Shown: positions 1-5,498, counted from the stretch's first letter. The stretch: DNA of 7,059 nt from Methanobacteriota archaeon (GCA_030594725.1 JAUVEQ010000156.1:1-7059); one strand, 5' to 3'. The notes: generated from the sequence alone by a model not told the origin. Numbers and translations are program-made.

Positions 1-270
1 CTGGACCTCGAGCCCATCCTGGTCGAGGTCATGGTCCATCTGCTGTCTAGGTTGAGCACCGGGCTTGACGATGCCGCCATGGACGAGTACAGGTCACGGT
101 GCATCACGCTGGGCAAGCGGGTCGCCCTCACGGAGGGCGGCAAGCGGCTGGTCGGGACCGCCCGGGATGTCTCCCGGGACGGGGGCGCGTTGATCGCCGA
201 CCTCGGCGATGGAGAGATACGTGAGATCAGGGCGGGGGACGTACGCCACATCAGGGCGGTCCAAGGCTGA
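1..270 (+). CDS. birA: Biotin--[biotin carboxyl carrier protein] ligase, C-terminal part (5' end outside window)
   Basis: The reading frame is open from base 1 and ends at TGA 268-270, giving the last 89 residues. Residues about 1-32 look like the final helices of the ligase catalytic domain. They are followed by the family's junction 'YRSRCITLGKRV' (residues 30-41). Residues about 36-86 fit the small SH3-like C-terminal domain of BirA-type ligases, with 'GTARDV' near residue 52 and the closing 'AGDVRHIR' (residues 78-85). By family knowledge, the enzyme makes biotinyl-AMP and attaches biotin to a lysine of a carboxylase subunit in the cytoplasm. This implies a biotin-dependent carboxylase elsewhere in the genome. 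The biotin and ATP sites and any N-terminal DNA-binding domain lie outside the window, so regulatory ability cannot be judged. The next gene converges on it, 15 bases away. Confidence 0.88.
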   Translation: MDLEPILVEVMVHLLSRLSTGLDDAAMDEYRSRCITLGKRVALTEGGKRLVGTARDVSRDGGALIADLGDGEIREIRAGDVRHIRAVQG

Positions 271-285
271 GGACCCCGTCGGGGC

Positions 286-513
286 TCACTCCGTCTCTAG
301 CCATATCCTGAGGCGGGCCGTGAGGAAACCACCGATTATTGAGGCGACGATGCCCGCGACGATGCAGGGGCCAAGGGTCGCGGCCCGGGGGTCCGTACCG
401 GGTGGAAGGACCTCGAAGAACAGCTGGGCCATGATGCCGTACAGGAAGATGGCGAGGACCATGACGAGGATGAGTCCCAAGATGTTGCTCAGGGCCCAGC
501 TGGAGAACGCCAT
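286..513 (-). CDS. Small membrane protein with two transmembrane helices, function unknown
   Basis: I do not recognise this 75-residue protein. Two hydrophobic stretches, residues about 9-34 and 47-67, are joined by a short loop 'PPGTDPR' and followed by a short tail with mixed charge ('ARLRIWLETE'). This fits a helical hairpin with both ends on the same side of the membrane. The ATG at 513-511 is chosen because a GAGGAG ribosome binding site (530-525) lies 11 bases upstream. A TTG at 522-520 would add three residues but lies only 2 bases from that site. A TATA-like sequence sits 35-45 bases upstream of the ATG. The gene converges on the biotin ligase gene and is divergent from the RNase P cluster. 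Overlapping plus-strand frames look like its shadow, since only this strand gives sensible hydrophobic periodicity. Confidence 0.7.
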   Translation of the reverse strand: MAFSSWALSNILGLILVMVLAIFLYGIMAQLFFEVLPPGTDPRAATLGPCIVAGIVASIIGGFLTARLRIWLETE

Positions 514-524
514 CGGTATCAATA

Positions 525-530
525 CTCCTC
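525..530 (-). promoter_or_regulatory. Ribosome binding site of the small membrane protein
   Basis: GAGGAG on the minus strand, 11 bases before ATG 513-511 and only 2 bases before the in-frame TTG 522-520. The spacing favours the ATG. Confidence 0.55.
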
Positions 531-547
531 TTTCAATCGACCGGAGT

Positions 548-557
548 ACGATATATG
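548..557 (-). promoter_or_regulatory. TATA box candidate for the small membrane protein
   Basis: CCATATATCG on the minus strand. A start of transcription about 25 bases downstream (near 527) would give a leader of about 15 bases. That would be close to or inside the ribosome binding site, so the exact start is uncertain. Confidence 0.45.
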
Positions 558-561
558 GCTA

Positions 562-590
562 GATAAAGGCTACGCGGCCGCAATCTATTT
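562..590 (+). promoter_or_regulatory. Probable promoter of the RNase P component 2 cluster
   Basis: Two A/T-rich stretches stand out from the GC-rich background: GATAAAGG (562-569) and CTATTT (585-590). The first would start transcription near 590, leaving a leader of about 27 bases. The second would start it close to the ATG at 618, giving a leaderless message. No GGAGG-like site precedes the ATG, which favours the leaderless reading. Both are inference. Confidence 0.35.
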
Positions 591-617
591 CTCACAGTCA
601 CATCATCGCATGGCATC

Positions 618-944
618 ATGGCGGGACCCGACCGGCGAGAGAGGAAGAGGTACATCGGCTTCCGTCTGGTGATGGACAACGGGCCCGTACCGGACAGGTC
701 GGGAATGGTGCGGGCCATCGACGGCGCCACGCGGGCGGCGGGCCTCCCGGACAGGAAGCGCCTGACCGTGTTCACGGGGGAGCTGGGCATCGTCCGATGC
801 TTGCACATGGAGCAGGAGGCGATGGTCGAGTGCATGAGGTCCATCAGAGAGGTGGACGGAAGGCCCGCGAGGACCGAGACCCTCATCACCTCCGGTACGA
901 TTAAGAAGGTCAAAGGGCATCTTGGATTGGACAGGGATGCCTGA
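618..944 (+). CDS. rnp2: Ribonuclease P protein component 2 (Pop5/Rpp14 family)
   Basis: This 108-residue protein has the size and pattern of the archaeal Pop5 homologue. The opening strand is 'KRYIGFRLV' (residues 10-18), followed by a helix about 28-42. The core strand 'GELGIVRC' (54-61) contains the Gly-Ile-Val-Arg-Cys signature, and a helix covers 64-78. 'EVDGRP' (78-83) precedes the family's near-terminal 'TSGTIKK' (91-97). In archaea, Pop5 pairs with Rpp30 and activates the catalytic domain of the RNase P RNA, which removes 5' leaders from precursor tRNAs in the cytoplasm. ATG 618 is the first in-frame start. Another ATG at 610 is out of frame. It leads a cluster whose next gene begins 9 bases downstream. 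I recognise it from pattern, not from a search, but the match along its length is good. Confidence 0.85.
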   Translation: MAGPDRRERKRYIGFRLVMDNGPVPDRSGMVRAIDGATRAAGLPDRKRLTVFTGELGIVRCLHMEQEAMVECMRSIREVDGRPARTETLITSGTIKKVKGHLGLDRDA

Positions 945-953
945 AGGTACGGG

Positions 954-1604
954 GTGCACGAATTGGATCGCAGGGCGGGGCAAATCATATCCTTCGTCGT
1001 GCTGGGTGCCGTCCTCGTCGGTATCTGGTACGGGGCCGCCGTGGTGTACGACCAGACCTATGATGATGTCGAGGTCAGGAGCCACTCCATTTGGACCGGC
1101 TCCCTGGGTCTTTACCAGCAGAGTGAGCTGATGCGCGTTCGCGTCGTCGTGGACGAGGGAAGCGTCAAGGTGCTGGAAGGTAGGGTGGTCACGGTCCAGC
1201 TCCTGGACAGCGACAACAGGGCCAGCATGGAGCAGGGCAAGGGCTACGTACCCCTGGACGAGCTCGTCATCGACACGAGGGAGACGGATGTGGGCGAGAT
1301 CGAGTACACAGCCCACAGGACGGACACGTACTACCTAGCCCTCCGGAACGATGACTGGTACAACATCTCCCTGCGGATCGCTGGCGATGAGGCCCTGGAC
1401 ACCCAGCTCTTCATCAAGGTCTTCGCCGGCTCCCTTTTCGTGGCCAGCGTGGTGATCTTCGCCTGGATGTACGGGCGACTGTTCGACGTCAATGTCCGTC
1501 ACGTCCTCGGCCTGGTCAGAAGGCGGAAGGGTCCGGGCTCCCAATCGGCCAGGGAACCCGAGGAACCCCTTTCCGACGTGATCGGAGAGGGGTCGGAGAT
1601 ATGA
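954..1604 (+). CDS. Unrecognised membrane protein with two helices flanking a beta-rich external domain
   Basis: I do not recognise a named family for this 216-residue protein. A first hydrophobic segment (residues about 9-31) follows a short basic N-terminus and could act as an uncleaved signal anchor. Residues about 38-148 alternate in the manner of beta strands and end in 'TDTYYLALRNDDWYNISLRI' (123-142). This resembles the closing strands of GOLD (emp24-like) or similar jelly-roll ligand domains; that is a suggestion only. A second helix spans about 152-174, and the tail (175-216) starts basic and becomes acidic. The expected topology is both termini inside and the beta domain outside. 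The start is GTG 954, 9 bases after the RNase P stop, with a weak GAAGGT upstream. TTG 963 is an alternative. The tight spacing implies co-transcription, but shared function is not evident. Confidence 0.75.
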   Translation: MHELDRRAGQIISFVVLGAVLVGIWYGAAVVYDQTYDDVEVRSHSIWTGSLGLYQQSELMRVRVVVDEGSVKVLEGRVVTVQLLDSDNRASMEQGKGYVPLDELVIDTRETDVGEIEYTAHRTDTYYLALRNDDWYNISLRIAGDEALDTQLFIKVFAGSLFVASVVIFAWMYGRLFDVNVRHVLGLVRRRKGPGSQSAREPEEPLSDVIGEGSEI

Positions 1605-1637
1605 CCCCTAGTGCCAACGAAAGGATAATGACCCGCG

Positions 1638-1645
1638 AAGGTGAT
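1638..1645 (+). promoter_or_regulatory. Ribosome binding site that decides the start of the HDAC-family gene
   Basis: AAGGTGAT matches eight bases of the sequence expected to pair with the 3' end of 16S rRNA (AGGAGGTGAT). It lies 7 bases before GTG 1653 but overlaps the GTG at 1641, so it argues for the 1653 start. Confidence 0.6.
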
Positions 1646-1652
1646 TATCGGG

Positions 1653-2675
1653 GTGGTCACGATGCCACTCTTCTATGATGACGATTTCGTAAAGCACCGA
1701 CAGACATCCTACCATCCCGAATGTCCGGAGCGCCTGGTGAGGATCCTCCAGATGATGGAAGAGCGGGAGCTGGATGCAGAGGTCCTTCCTGTTAGGCCAG
1801 CCCAGCGGGAACAGCTGACACGGGTCCACGACGGTAGCTATCTGGACATGCTCGCGAACTTCGGCGAGGGACCGTACGACCCGGACACGTACGTACGTCC
1901 CGAGACCTACAGCATAGCCGAGAAGGCGGCGGGGGCATCCATCGCCGCGGCCAAGGACACCCTGAGCAATGGAAGGTCCAACATAGTCCTTGCTCGACCT
2001 CCGGGCCACCACAGCGGCCGCAACTACGCGGGAGGTTTCTGTTACCTGAACAACGTGGCGATCGCCGCAAGGGCGCTGCAGAAGGAGGAGAACATCACCA
2101 GGGTGGCGATATTGGACCTGGACGTCCATCACGGGAACGGCACATCGGACCTGTTCTACGGGGACGAGTCCGTACTGTACATAAGCACCCACCAGTGGGG
2201 GATCTACCCCGGGACCGGGCCCGTTGAATCCGTGGGAGAGGGGACCGGCGAGGGGTTCAACATCAACTTCCCTCTACGCCAAGGCATGGGCGACGGCACC
2301 TTGCGGGACGCCATCGACAGGGTCATCAGGCCCGTCCTCGAGGCCTTCACGCCCAAGGCGATCCTGATGAGCTTGGGGGGCGACGGTCACTACGCCGACC
2401 CCCTCGGGGGCCTATCCCTCTCGTCCCAAGGTTACGTCGAGGCCTACCTGGTGGCCCACCGCATGGCCGAGGATATGGGACTGCCGGGTGCGACGTACTT
2501 CTTGGAGGGCGGCTACAACATCGATGCCCAGGCCGAGGTGGTATGGGGGATCCACGAGGGCTTCTCGGGAAGGACCATGGACTACAAGTTCACTGATGTG
2601 GAGGACCCCCAGGGCATGGGCTCGGACATCGTGGATCGCGTGATAGATGTCCACAAGGACTACTGGGACCTTTGA
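1653..2675 (+). CDS. Histone deacetylase family zinc amidohydrolase (AcuC / acetylpolyamine amidohydrolase-like)
   Basis: This 340-residue protein is full length for the arginase/deacetylase fold and has an intact active site. The tandem histidines are H119 and H120 in 'RPPGHHSG'. Zinc ligands D157 and H159 lie in 'LDLDVHHGNG', and the third, D244, lies in 'SLGGDGHYADPLGG'. The transition-state tyrosine is Y288 in 'EGGYN'. 'GGFCYLNNVA' (127-136) is also characteristic. These motifs resemble class II deacetylases and prokaryotic deacetylase-like proteins. The family removes acetyl or acyl groups from lysines, polyamines or other amides; the substrate here cannot be read from sequence. No signal peptide is seen, so it should be cytoplasmic. 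GTG 1653 is chosen for its ribosome binding site. GTG 1641 would add four residues and ATG 1662 would remove three. The gene follows the membrane protein after 48 bases and may share its transcript. It converges on the CBS gene, 15 bases away. Confidence 0.93.
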   Translation: MVTMPLFYDDDFVKHRQTSYHPECPERLVRILQMMEERELDAEVLPVRPAQREQLTRVHDGSYLDMLANFGEGPYDPDTYVRPETYSIAEKAAGASIAAAKDTLSNGRSNIVLARPPGHHSGRNYAGGFCYLNNVAIAARALQKEENITRVAILDLDVHHGNGTSDLFYGDESVLYISTHQWGIYPGTGPVESVGEGTGEGFNINFPLRQGMGDGTLRDAIDRVIRPVLEAFTPKAILMSLGGDGHYADPLGGLSLSSQGYVEAYLVAHRMAEDMGLPGATYFLEGGYNIDAQAEVVWGIHEGFSGRTMDYKFTDVEDPQGMGSDIVDRVIDVHKDYWDL

Positions 2676-2690
2676 CGGAGCGGTCCGGCG

Positions 2691-3830
2691 TCACCTCTTG
2701 CGGTCCCTGGACTTCTCCTTCTCCTTTATTATCTGCTTCTCCAGGTGGTCCAGGACCTGGTCCAAGGCCCGGAACTTGTCGTAATCGAAGGTGTCGGAGA
2801 AGAACAGACCGGTGTTGGTGGAGAGCCTGGCCCGGATGGAGTAGTTGCGCGCCTCCTTTGGATGGTGGTGCTCGGTGAAATGGAGCATCAGGAGCTGGGG
2901 CATCTCGATCGGGGTGATCTTCTGCATGCGCCGTTCTATGATGGTGTACATCTCGTCGTACACGTCTGGGTCGTGCTCCTCAAGGCCCGTTATCTGGATG
3001 TACACCTGCCGACGCTCCTGGTAGGAGGCCACCAGCTCGAGCACGTCCATGTGGGTGACTATGCCCATGGGCTCCATGTCCTCCACGACGACCACGGAGC
3101 TGATGTGATGGTCGGACATGAGCCCGATCACGTTGGCCATGTGGGAGTCCATGTCGGTGTGGATGGCAGGGGTGTTCATCAGGCTGCCAACGGATATCGA
3201 GAGGCTCACGGCGTCACCGGGACTACCCTTTGCGGACCGCTTCTGGCCCCTCTCCCTGCTGTAGTAGGCCATCAGGTCCTTGACGCCGATGACCCCGGAG
3301 AGCCTACCCTCCTTGTCGATGACGGGGATGCTGCGGACGTCCAGGTCCCTCATGATGCTTCGGCCCAGCTCCACGTCATCGATCTCCTTGATGGTGATGG
3401 GCTTGGGTGACATGACATCCCTGACATCGATCTGGTCCAACTGAGAGAATCCCCTCAGGCTGTGGACGATGTCCTCCCTGGCGACAATGCCAGCGATCTC
3501 CCCCGCGCTGGTGACCGGGACCGCCCGGAAGTTGTTGACGAGCATCACCTCCGCCACCCTGGTGATGGAATCGTTCACATCCACCTTCGGGGGCGTGACC
3601 ATCAGGTTCTCCACCGTGGTGGTCAGGGGCAGGCTCTTTCGCTTGATGAACATGTCATAGGAGACCATGCCCAGGAGCTTGCCACCCTCTACGACCGGCA
3701 GCTCATGGATGTCCATCTTCTTCATGCGGCCGAGGACCTCGGAGAGCCTCTCGGTCCTCTGGCAGATGATGAGCCTCTCGGACATTATGTCCTTGGCCCT
3801 TATGTTACGCAGCTGGATTAGCCGTGGCAA
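2691..3830 (-). CDS. Four-CBS-domain protein with C-terminal ribosome-hibernation-factor-like (HPF/YfiA) domain
   Basis: This 379-residue soluble protein has four CBS modules, at residues about 10-64, 70-127, 133-190 and 212-270. Each shows the usual 'V..LM/VMS' opening, a helix, a 'R.VPV' or 'IPVID' strand and a 'GIV...D' close. CBS pairs bind adenine nucleotides such as AMP, ATP or S-adenosylmethionine. Residues about 275-372 match the beta-alpha-beta-beta-beta-alpha pattern of bacterial HPF/YfiA. The strand 'VYIQITG' is followed by helix 288-304, strand 'PQLLMLHF', strands across 328-346, and the helix 'ALDQVLDHLEKQIIKEKEK'. I infer ribosome binding controlled by nucleotide status; by sequence reading this is likely, not proven. 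The start is TTG 3830-3828, because GAGGAGG (3844-3838) lies 7 bases upstream and no ATG occurs before residue 16, inside CBS1. It is divergent from the Fap7-like gene. Confidence 0.85.
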   Translation of the reverse strand: MPRLIQLRNIRAKDIMSERLIICQRTERLSEVLGRMKKMDIHELPVVEGGKLLGMVSYDMFIKRKSLPLTTTVENLMVTPPKVDVNDSITRVAEVMLVNNFRAVPVTSAGEIAGIVAREDIVHSLRGFSQLDQIDVRDVMSPKPITIKEIDDVELGRSIMRDLDVRSIPVIDKEGRLSGVIGVKDLMAYYSRERGQKRSAKGSPGDAVSLSISVGSLMNTPAIHTDMDSHMANVIGLMSDHHISSVVVVEDMEPMGIVTHMDVLELVASYQERRQVYIQITGLEEHDPDVYDEMYTIIERRMQKITPIEMPQLLMLHFTEHHHPKEARNYSIRARLSTNTGLFFSDTFDYDKFRALDQVLDHLEKQIIKEKEKSRDRKR

Positions 3831-3837
3831 GGCGTAG

Positions 3838-3844
3838 CCTCCTC
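3838..3844 (-). promoter_or_regulatory. Strong ribosome binding site fixing a TTG start
   Basis: GAGGAGG on the minus strand, 7 bases before TTG 3830-3828. It supports an unusual start codon for the CBS/hibernation-factor gene and keeps CBS domain 1 complete. Confidence 0.75.
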
Positions 3845-3870
3845 GTGGCGACGCCGAATCCGTGTTGCAG

Positions 3871-3880
3871 GTATATGAGC
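3871..3880 (-). promoter_or_regulatory. TATA box candidate for the CBS/hibernation-factor gene
   Basis: GCTCATATAC on the minus strand. Transcription starting about 25 bases downstream, near 3848, would just include the ribosome binding site at 3844-3838 and give a leader of roughly 18 bases. Confidence 0.5.
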
Positions 3881-3890
3881 TTGCCTATGC

Positions 3891-3919
3891 ACATGTGTAA
3901 ATGTTGCATTTGTACGTGT
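3891..3919. promoter_or_regulatory. Imperfect 13-bp inverted repeat upstream of the CBS-gene TATA box
   Basis: The arms ACATGTGTAAATG (3891-3903) and CATTTGTACGTGT (3907-3919) are separated by TTG. They match at 10 of 13 positions and are centred at 3905. The left arm begins about 14 bases upstream of the CBS-gene TATA box. The position and symmetry suit a dimeric transcription factor. All three mismatches would be G-U pairs in RNA, but the site lies outside both predicted transcripts. Confidence 0.45.
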
Positions 3920-3964
3920 GGAGGTGTGTCCACGATGTCGGTGGTCACGCCTCGGTCGGGTCCA

Positions 3965-3976
3965 CCCACCGGTGGG
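3965..3976. promoter_or_regulatory. Perfect 12-bp palindrome beside the kinase-gene TATA box
   Basis: CCCACCGGTGGG is fully self-complementary and ends 6 bases before the A/T-rich box at 3983-3990. Its place next to the TFB-recognition position suggests an operator or a chance GC palindrome. No function is established. Confidence 0.35.
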
Positions 3977-3982
3977 CGGGGG

Positions 3983-3990
3983 CAATAAAG
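3983..3990 (+). promoter_or_regulatory. TATA box candidate for the Fap7-like kinase operon
   Basis: CAATAAAG stands out in a GC-rich stretch. A start about 25 bases downstream (near 4012) would leave a leader of about 12 bases that contains a weak AGGA (4015-4018), 5 bases before ATG 4024. Confidence 0.5.
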
Positions 3991-4023
3991 GTTAAGGGCG
4001 TGGAAGTTATCTGCAGGACGAAC

Positions 4024-4575
4024 ATGTCGAGAGTAGTAAGCCTCACGGGGACGCCAGGGACCGGCAAGACCACTATCGCGGGTCACCTGGCTGGTATGGG
4101 TTGGCAAACCATCGAGCTCACCGAGCTCGCCCGTCGTCAGGGCGCGGTCGTGGGACGGGACGAGAACCGTCAGACGGACGAGGTGGATGTGGACCTCCTT
4201 AGTGACGCCGTCGCGATGGAGGTACGGTCGCTCCCGACGGTCGGGAACATACTGCTCGTCAGCCACCTCTCCCACCTGATGACCTGCGACCAGGTGGTCG
4301 TGCTCCGGACCTCGCCGCGCACACTCCGTCAGCGACTGGAGGCAAGGGGATGGCCCGAGTCGAAGGTGAGGGAGAACCTGGAGGCCGAGGCGGTGGGAGT
4401 GATACTCGTGGAGGCGATGGAGCTGGAACCCGCCGTTCCAGTCCTGGAGGCGGACACCACCTCGGAGGGTCCCGACGTTACGGCCAACAGGATCGCCAAC
4501 GCCCTTGACGGGGGAGAGGCCGACCTCGAGGCGGGTCGTGTCGATTGGTCGGAGGAGGTAATGGAATGGTACTGA
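4024..4575 (+). CDS. Adenylate kinase AK6/Fap7 family NTPase
   Basis: This 183-residue protein has the normal length for the family. The P-loop 'GTPGTGKTT' is at residues 9-17. The 'DENRQTDEVDVDLL' segment (46-59) holds the acidic Walker-B-like positions. 'SHLSHLMTCDQVVVLRTSP' (80-98) is the characteristic AK6 block, where relatives usually have GHLSH. 'RLEARGW' (104-110) and 'KVRENLEAEA' (114-123) follow, and 'VDWSEEV' (173-179) is the typical close. Fap7 in eukaryotes and its archaeal homologue have adenylate kinase/ATPase activity and act in late small-subunit assembly, contacting ribosomal protein uS11. That role is inferred here from family. ATG 4024 is chosen because the frame upstream (3901-4023) covers the promoter and lacks family similarity. 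The last ten bases overlap the phosphatidyltransferase start, so the two are probably translationally coupled. Confidence 0.9.
   Translation: MSRVVSLTGTPGTGKTTIAGHLAGMGWQTIELTELARRQGAVVGRDENRQTDEVDVDLLSDAVAMEVRSLPTVGNILLVSHLSHLMTCDQVVVLRTSPRTLRQRLEARGWPESKVRENLEAEAVGVILVEAMELEPAVPVLEADTTSEGPDVTANRIANALDGGEADLEAGRVDWSEEVMEWY
4551..4559 (+). promoter_or_regulatory. Ribosome binding site inside the kinase gene
   Basis: GGAGGAGGT lies within the kinase reading frame, 6 bases before ATG 4566. It rules against the longer TTG start at 4545, which would place this site inside the coding sequence. Confidence 0.8.
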
Positions 4576-5351
4576 ACAAGTACAGGTCCGTGGCGGACCC
4601 CTATCTCAACGCCATATCGGAGCGTTTCATCAGCGTCCACCCCAACACCCTGTCCGCGATCGCCATCATCTGCGCCATCGCCGGGGGCTTCACGATCTGG
4701 GCCGCGGGGGAGTACAACGACAAGCTGCTGCTCCTGGCCTTCCTGTTCATAATCCTCAACTCCCTCTTCGACGCGCTTGACGGATACGTCGCCCGGTCCA
4801 CTGGCCTGGCCTCGAAGCAGGGCGACCTGGTGGACCATGTGCTGGACAGGTACGCCGATGCCTTCATATTCGGTGGCATCACCTTCAGCGCGTACTGCCA
4901 CTTCGGTGTGGGCATCATCGCCATGATGGGCGTTTTCTTCACCTCCTACATGGGGACCCAGGCCATGGCGCTGGGCCTCGACCGCAACTACGGGGGGATA
5001 TTGGGCCGTGCCGATCGCCTGGGGCTCCTCTTCGTTGCCATGATCGCCCAGATGGGGTGGATCGCCTACTCGGGAGACGCATCGGTGGCCACCTTGGACA
5101 TCGCCGGGAAACCCTATCCCCTGACCATCCTCGAGATATTCATGGTCATCGTCGCCATAGGCGGGAACTTCACCGCCCTACAGCGGGCCAGCGCCGCCTG
5201 GAAGGACCTTAAGGAGGTGGACGATGGTCCGGAGGAGAAGGCCTCCTCGAAGGGGTCCGACGGGGTCACCGTCGAGGTCGAGTCCGAAGGTGATCCGCAG
5301 ACGTCCGAAGAGGAGGACGACCCTCCAGAAGGGGAGGAGGAAGACCCCTAA
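4566..5351 (+). CDS. CDP-alcohol phosphatidyltransferase, probably archaetidylinositol phosphate synthase-like
   Basis: This 261-residue membrane enzyme carries a perfect family signature D-x2-DG-x2-AR-x8-G-x3-D-x3-D at residues 69-94 (D69, D72, G73, A76, R77, G86, D90, D94). These aspartates bind the divalent metals and the CDP-linked lipid. 'HPNTLS' (25-30) is the usual N-terminal entry to the first helix. Hydrophobic segments at about 29-47, 53-68, 97-116, 117-135, 150-168 and 186-203 fit six transmembrane helices. In archaea such enzymes transfer CDP-archaeol to inositol phosphate, glycerol phosphate or serine; the head group here is unproven. Residues about 217-261 form a strongly acidic, low-complexity tail (many E, D, S and P) that the core family does not need. 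Its start overlaps the kinase gene by ten bases, with a strong ribosome binding site. It ends at TAA, unlike the TGA stops of the other genes here. Confidence 0.88.
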   Translation: MVLNKYRSVADPYLNAISERFISVHPNTLSAIAIICAIAGGFTIWAAGEYNDKLLLLAFLFIILNSLFDALDGYVARSTGLASKQGDLVDHVLDRYADAFIFGGITFSAYCHFGVGIIAMMGVFFTSYMGTQAMALGLDRNYGGILGRADRLGLLFVAMIAQMGWIAYSGDASVATLDIAGKPYPLTILEIFMVIVAIGGNFTALQRASAAWKDLKEVDDGPEEKASSKGSDGVTVEVESEGDPQTSEEEDDPPEGEEEDP

Positions 5352-5400
5352 AAGGGGCCGGATCACACCGAAAAACACCCCTTATTGAGCCCCATCGAAG

Positions 5401-5414
5401 CCCCCTCCAGGGGG
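5401..5414 (+). terminator. GC-rich hairpin after the phosphatidyltransferase gene
   Basis: CCCCC (5401-5405) and GGGGG (5410-5414) flank the four-base loop TCCA, about 50 bases after the stop codon. No T-run follows, so it may be a transcript-end stabiliser and not a true terminator. A second possible pairing, AAGGGG (5352-5357) with CCCCTT (5378-5383), lies just upstream. Confidence 0.3.
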
Positions 5415-5424
5415 GTAGCCAGGA

Positions 5425-5498
5425 AGGGTCTCACAAATCAACCAAATGGCAAAGCATATATACGCGTATCAGTATGCCACAAAAGTAGGGTCTCTCAA
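5425..5498 (+). repeat. Imperfect 12-base direct repeat flanking the surface-protein TATA box
   Basis: AGGGTCTCACAA (5425-5436) and AGGGTCTCTCAA (5487-5498) match at 11 of 12 positions. They are spaced 62 bases apart, about six DNA turns, with the TATA box 5455-5462 between them. They could be paired regulator sites; chance cannot be excluded. Confidence 0.4.
5455..5469 (+). promoter_or_regulatory. TATA box and overlapping palindrome upstream of the surface protein gene
   Basis: CATATATA (5455-5462) is the clearest TATA box in the window. It runs into the perfect palindrome ATACGCGTAT (5460-5469). Transcription would start near 5485, giving a leader of about 50 bases with a G-rich stretch GGGGGA (5524-5529) that ends 8 bases before ATG 5538. 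Weaker A/T boxes (5497-5503, 5514-5519) could serve a shorter leader. Confidence 0.5.

Noticed and set aside
574..581. GCGGCCGC palindrome in the 514-617 promoter region
   Set aside because: The same 8-mer also occurs inside the deacetylase gene near 2014, so it is not specific and is expected in GC-rich DNA.
603..1316. Minus-strand 237-codon frame
   Set aside because: Covers both the RNase P component 2 gene and the membrane protein gene in antisense; rich in His and Pro, with no recognisable domain.
1628..1678. Short 16-codon frame (ATG 1628 to TGA 1676-1678) overlapping the start of the deacetylase gene
   Set aside because: It could be a leader peptide, but AGGA lies only 2 bases from its ATG, and such short frames are common by chance in GC-rich DNA.
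2745..3410. Plus-strand 221-codon frame rich in His, Val and Asp
   Set aside because: Shadow of the four-CBS gene on the other strand; the composition is abnormal and no motif is present.
3901..4023. Possible 41-residue N-terminal extension of the kinase
   Set aside because: It overlaps the promoter, palindromes and TATA box, and the P-loop family begins within ten residues of ATG 4024.
4329..4901. Minus-strand 190-codon frame across the kinase/phosphatidyltransferase junction
   Set aside because: It is antisense to two well-supported genes and has no family features.
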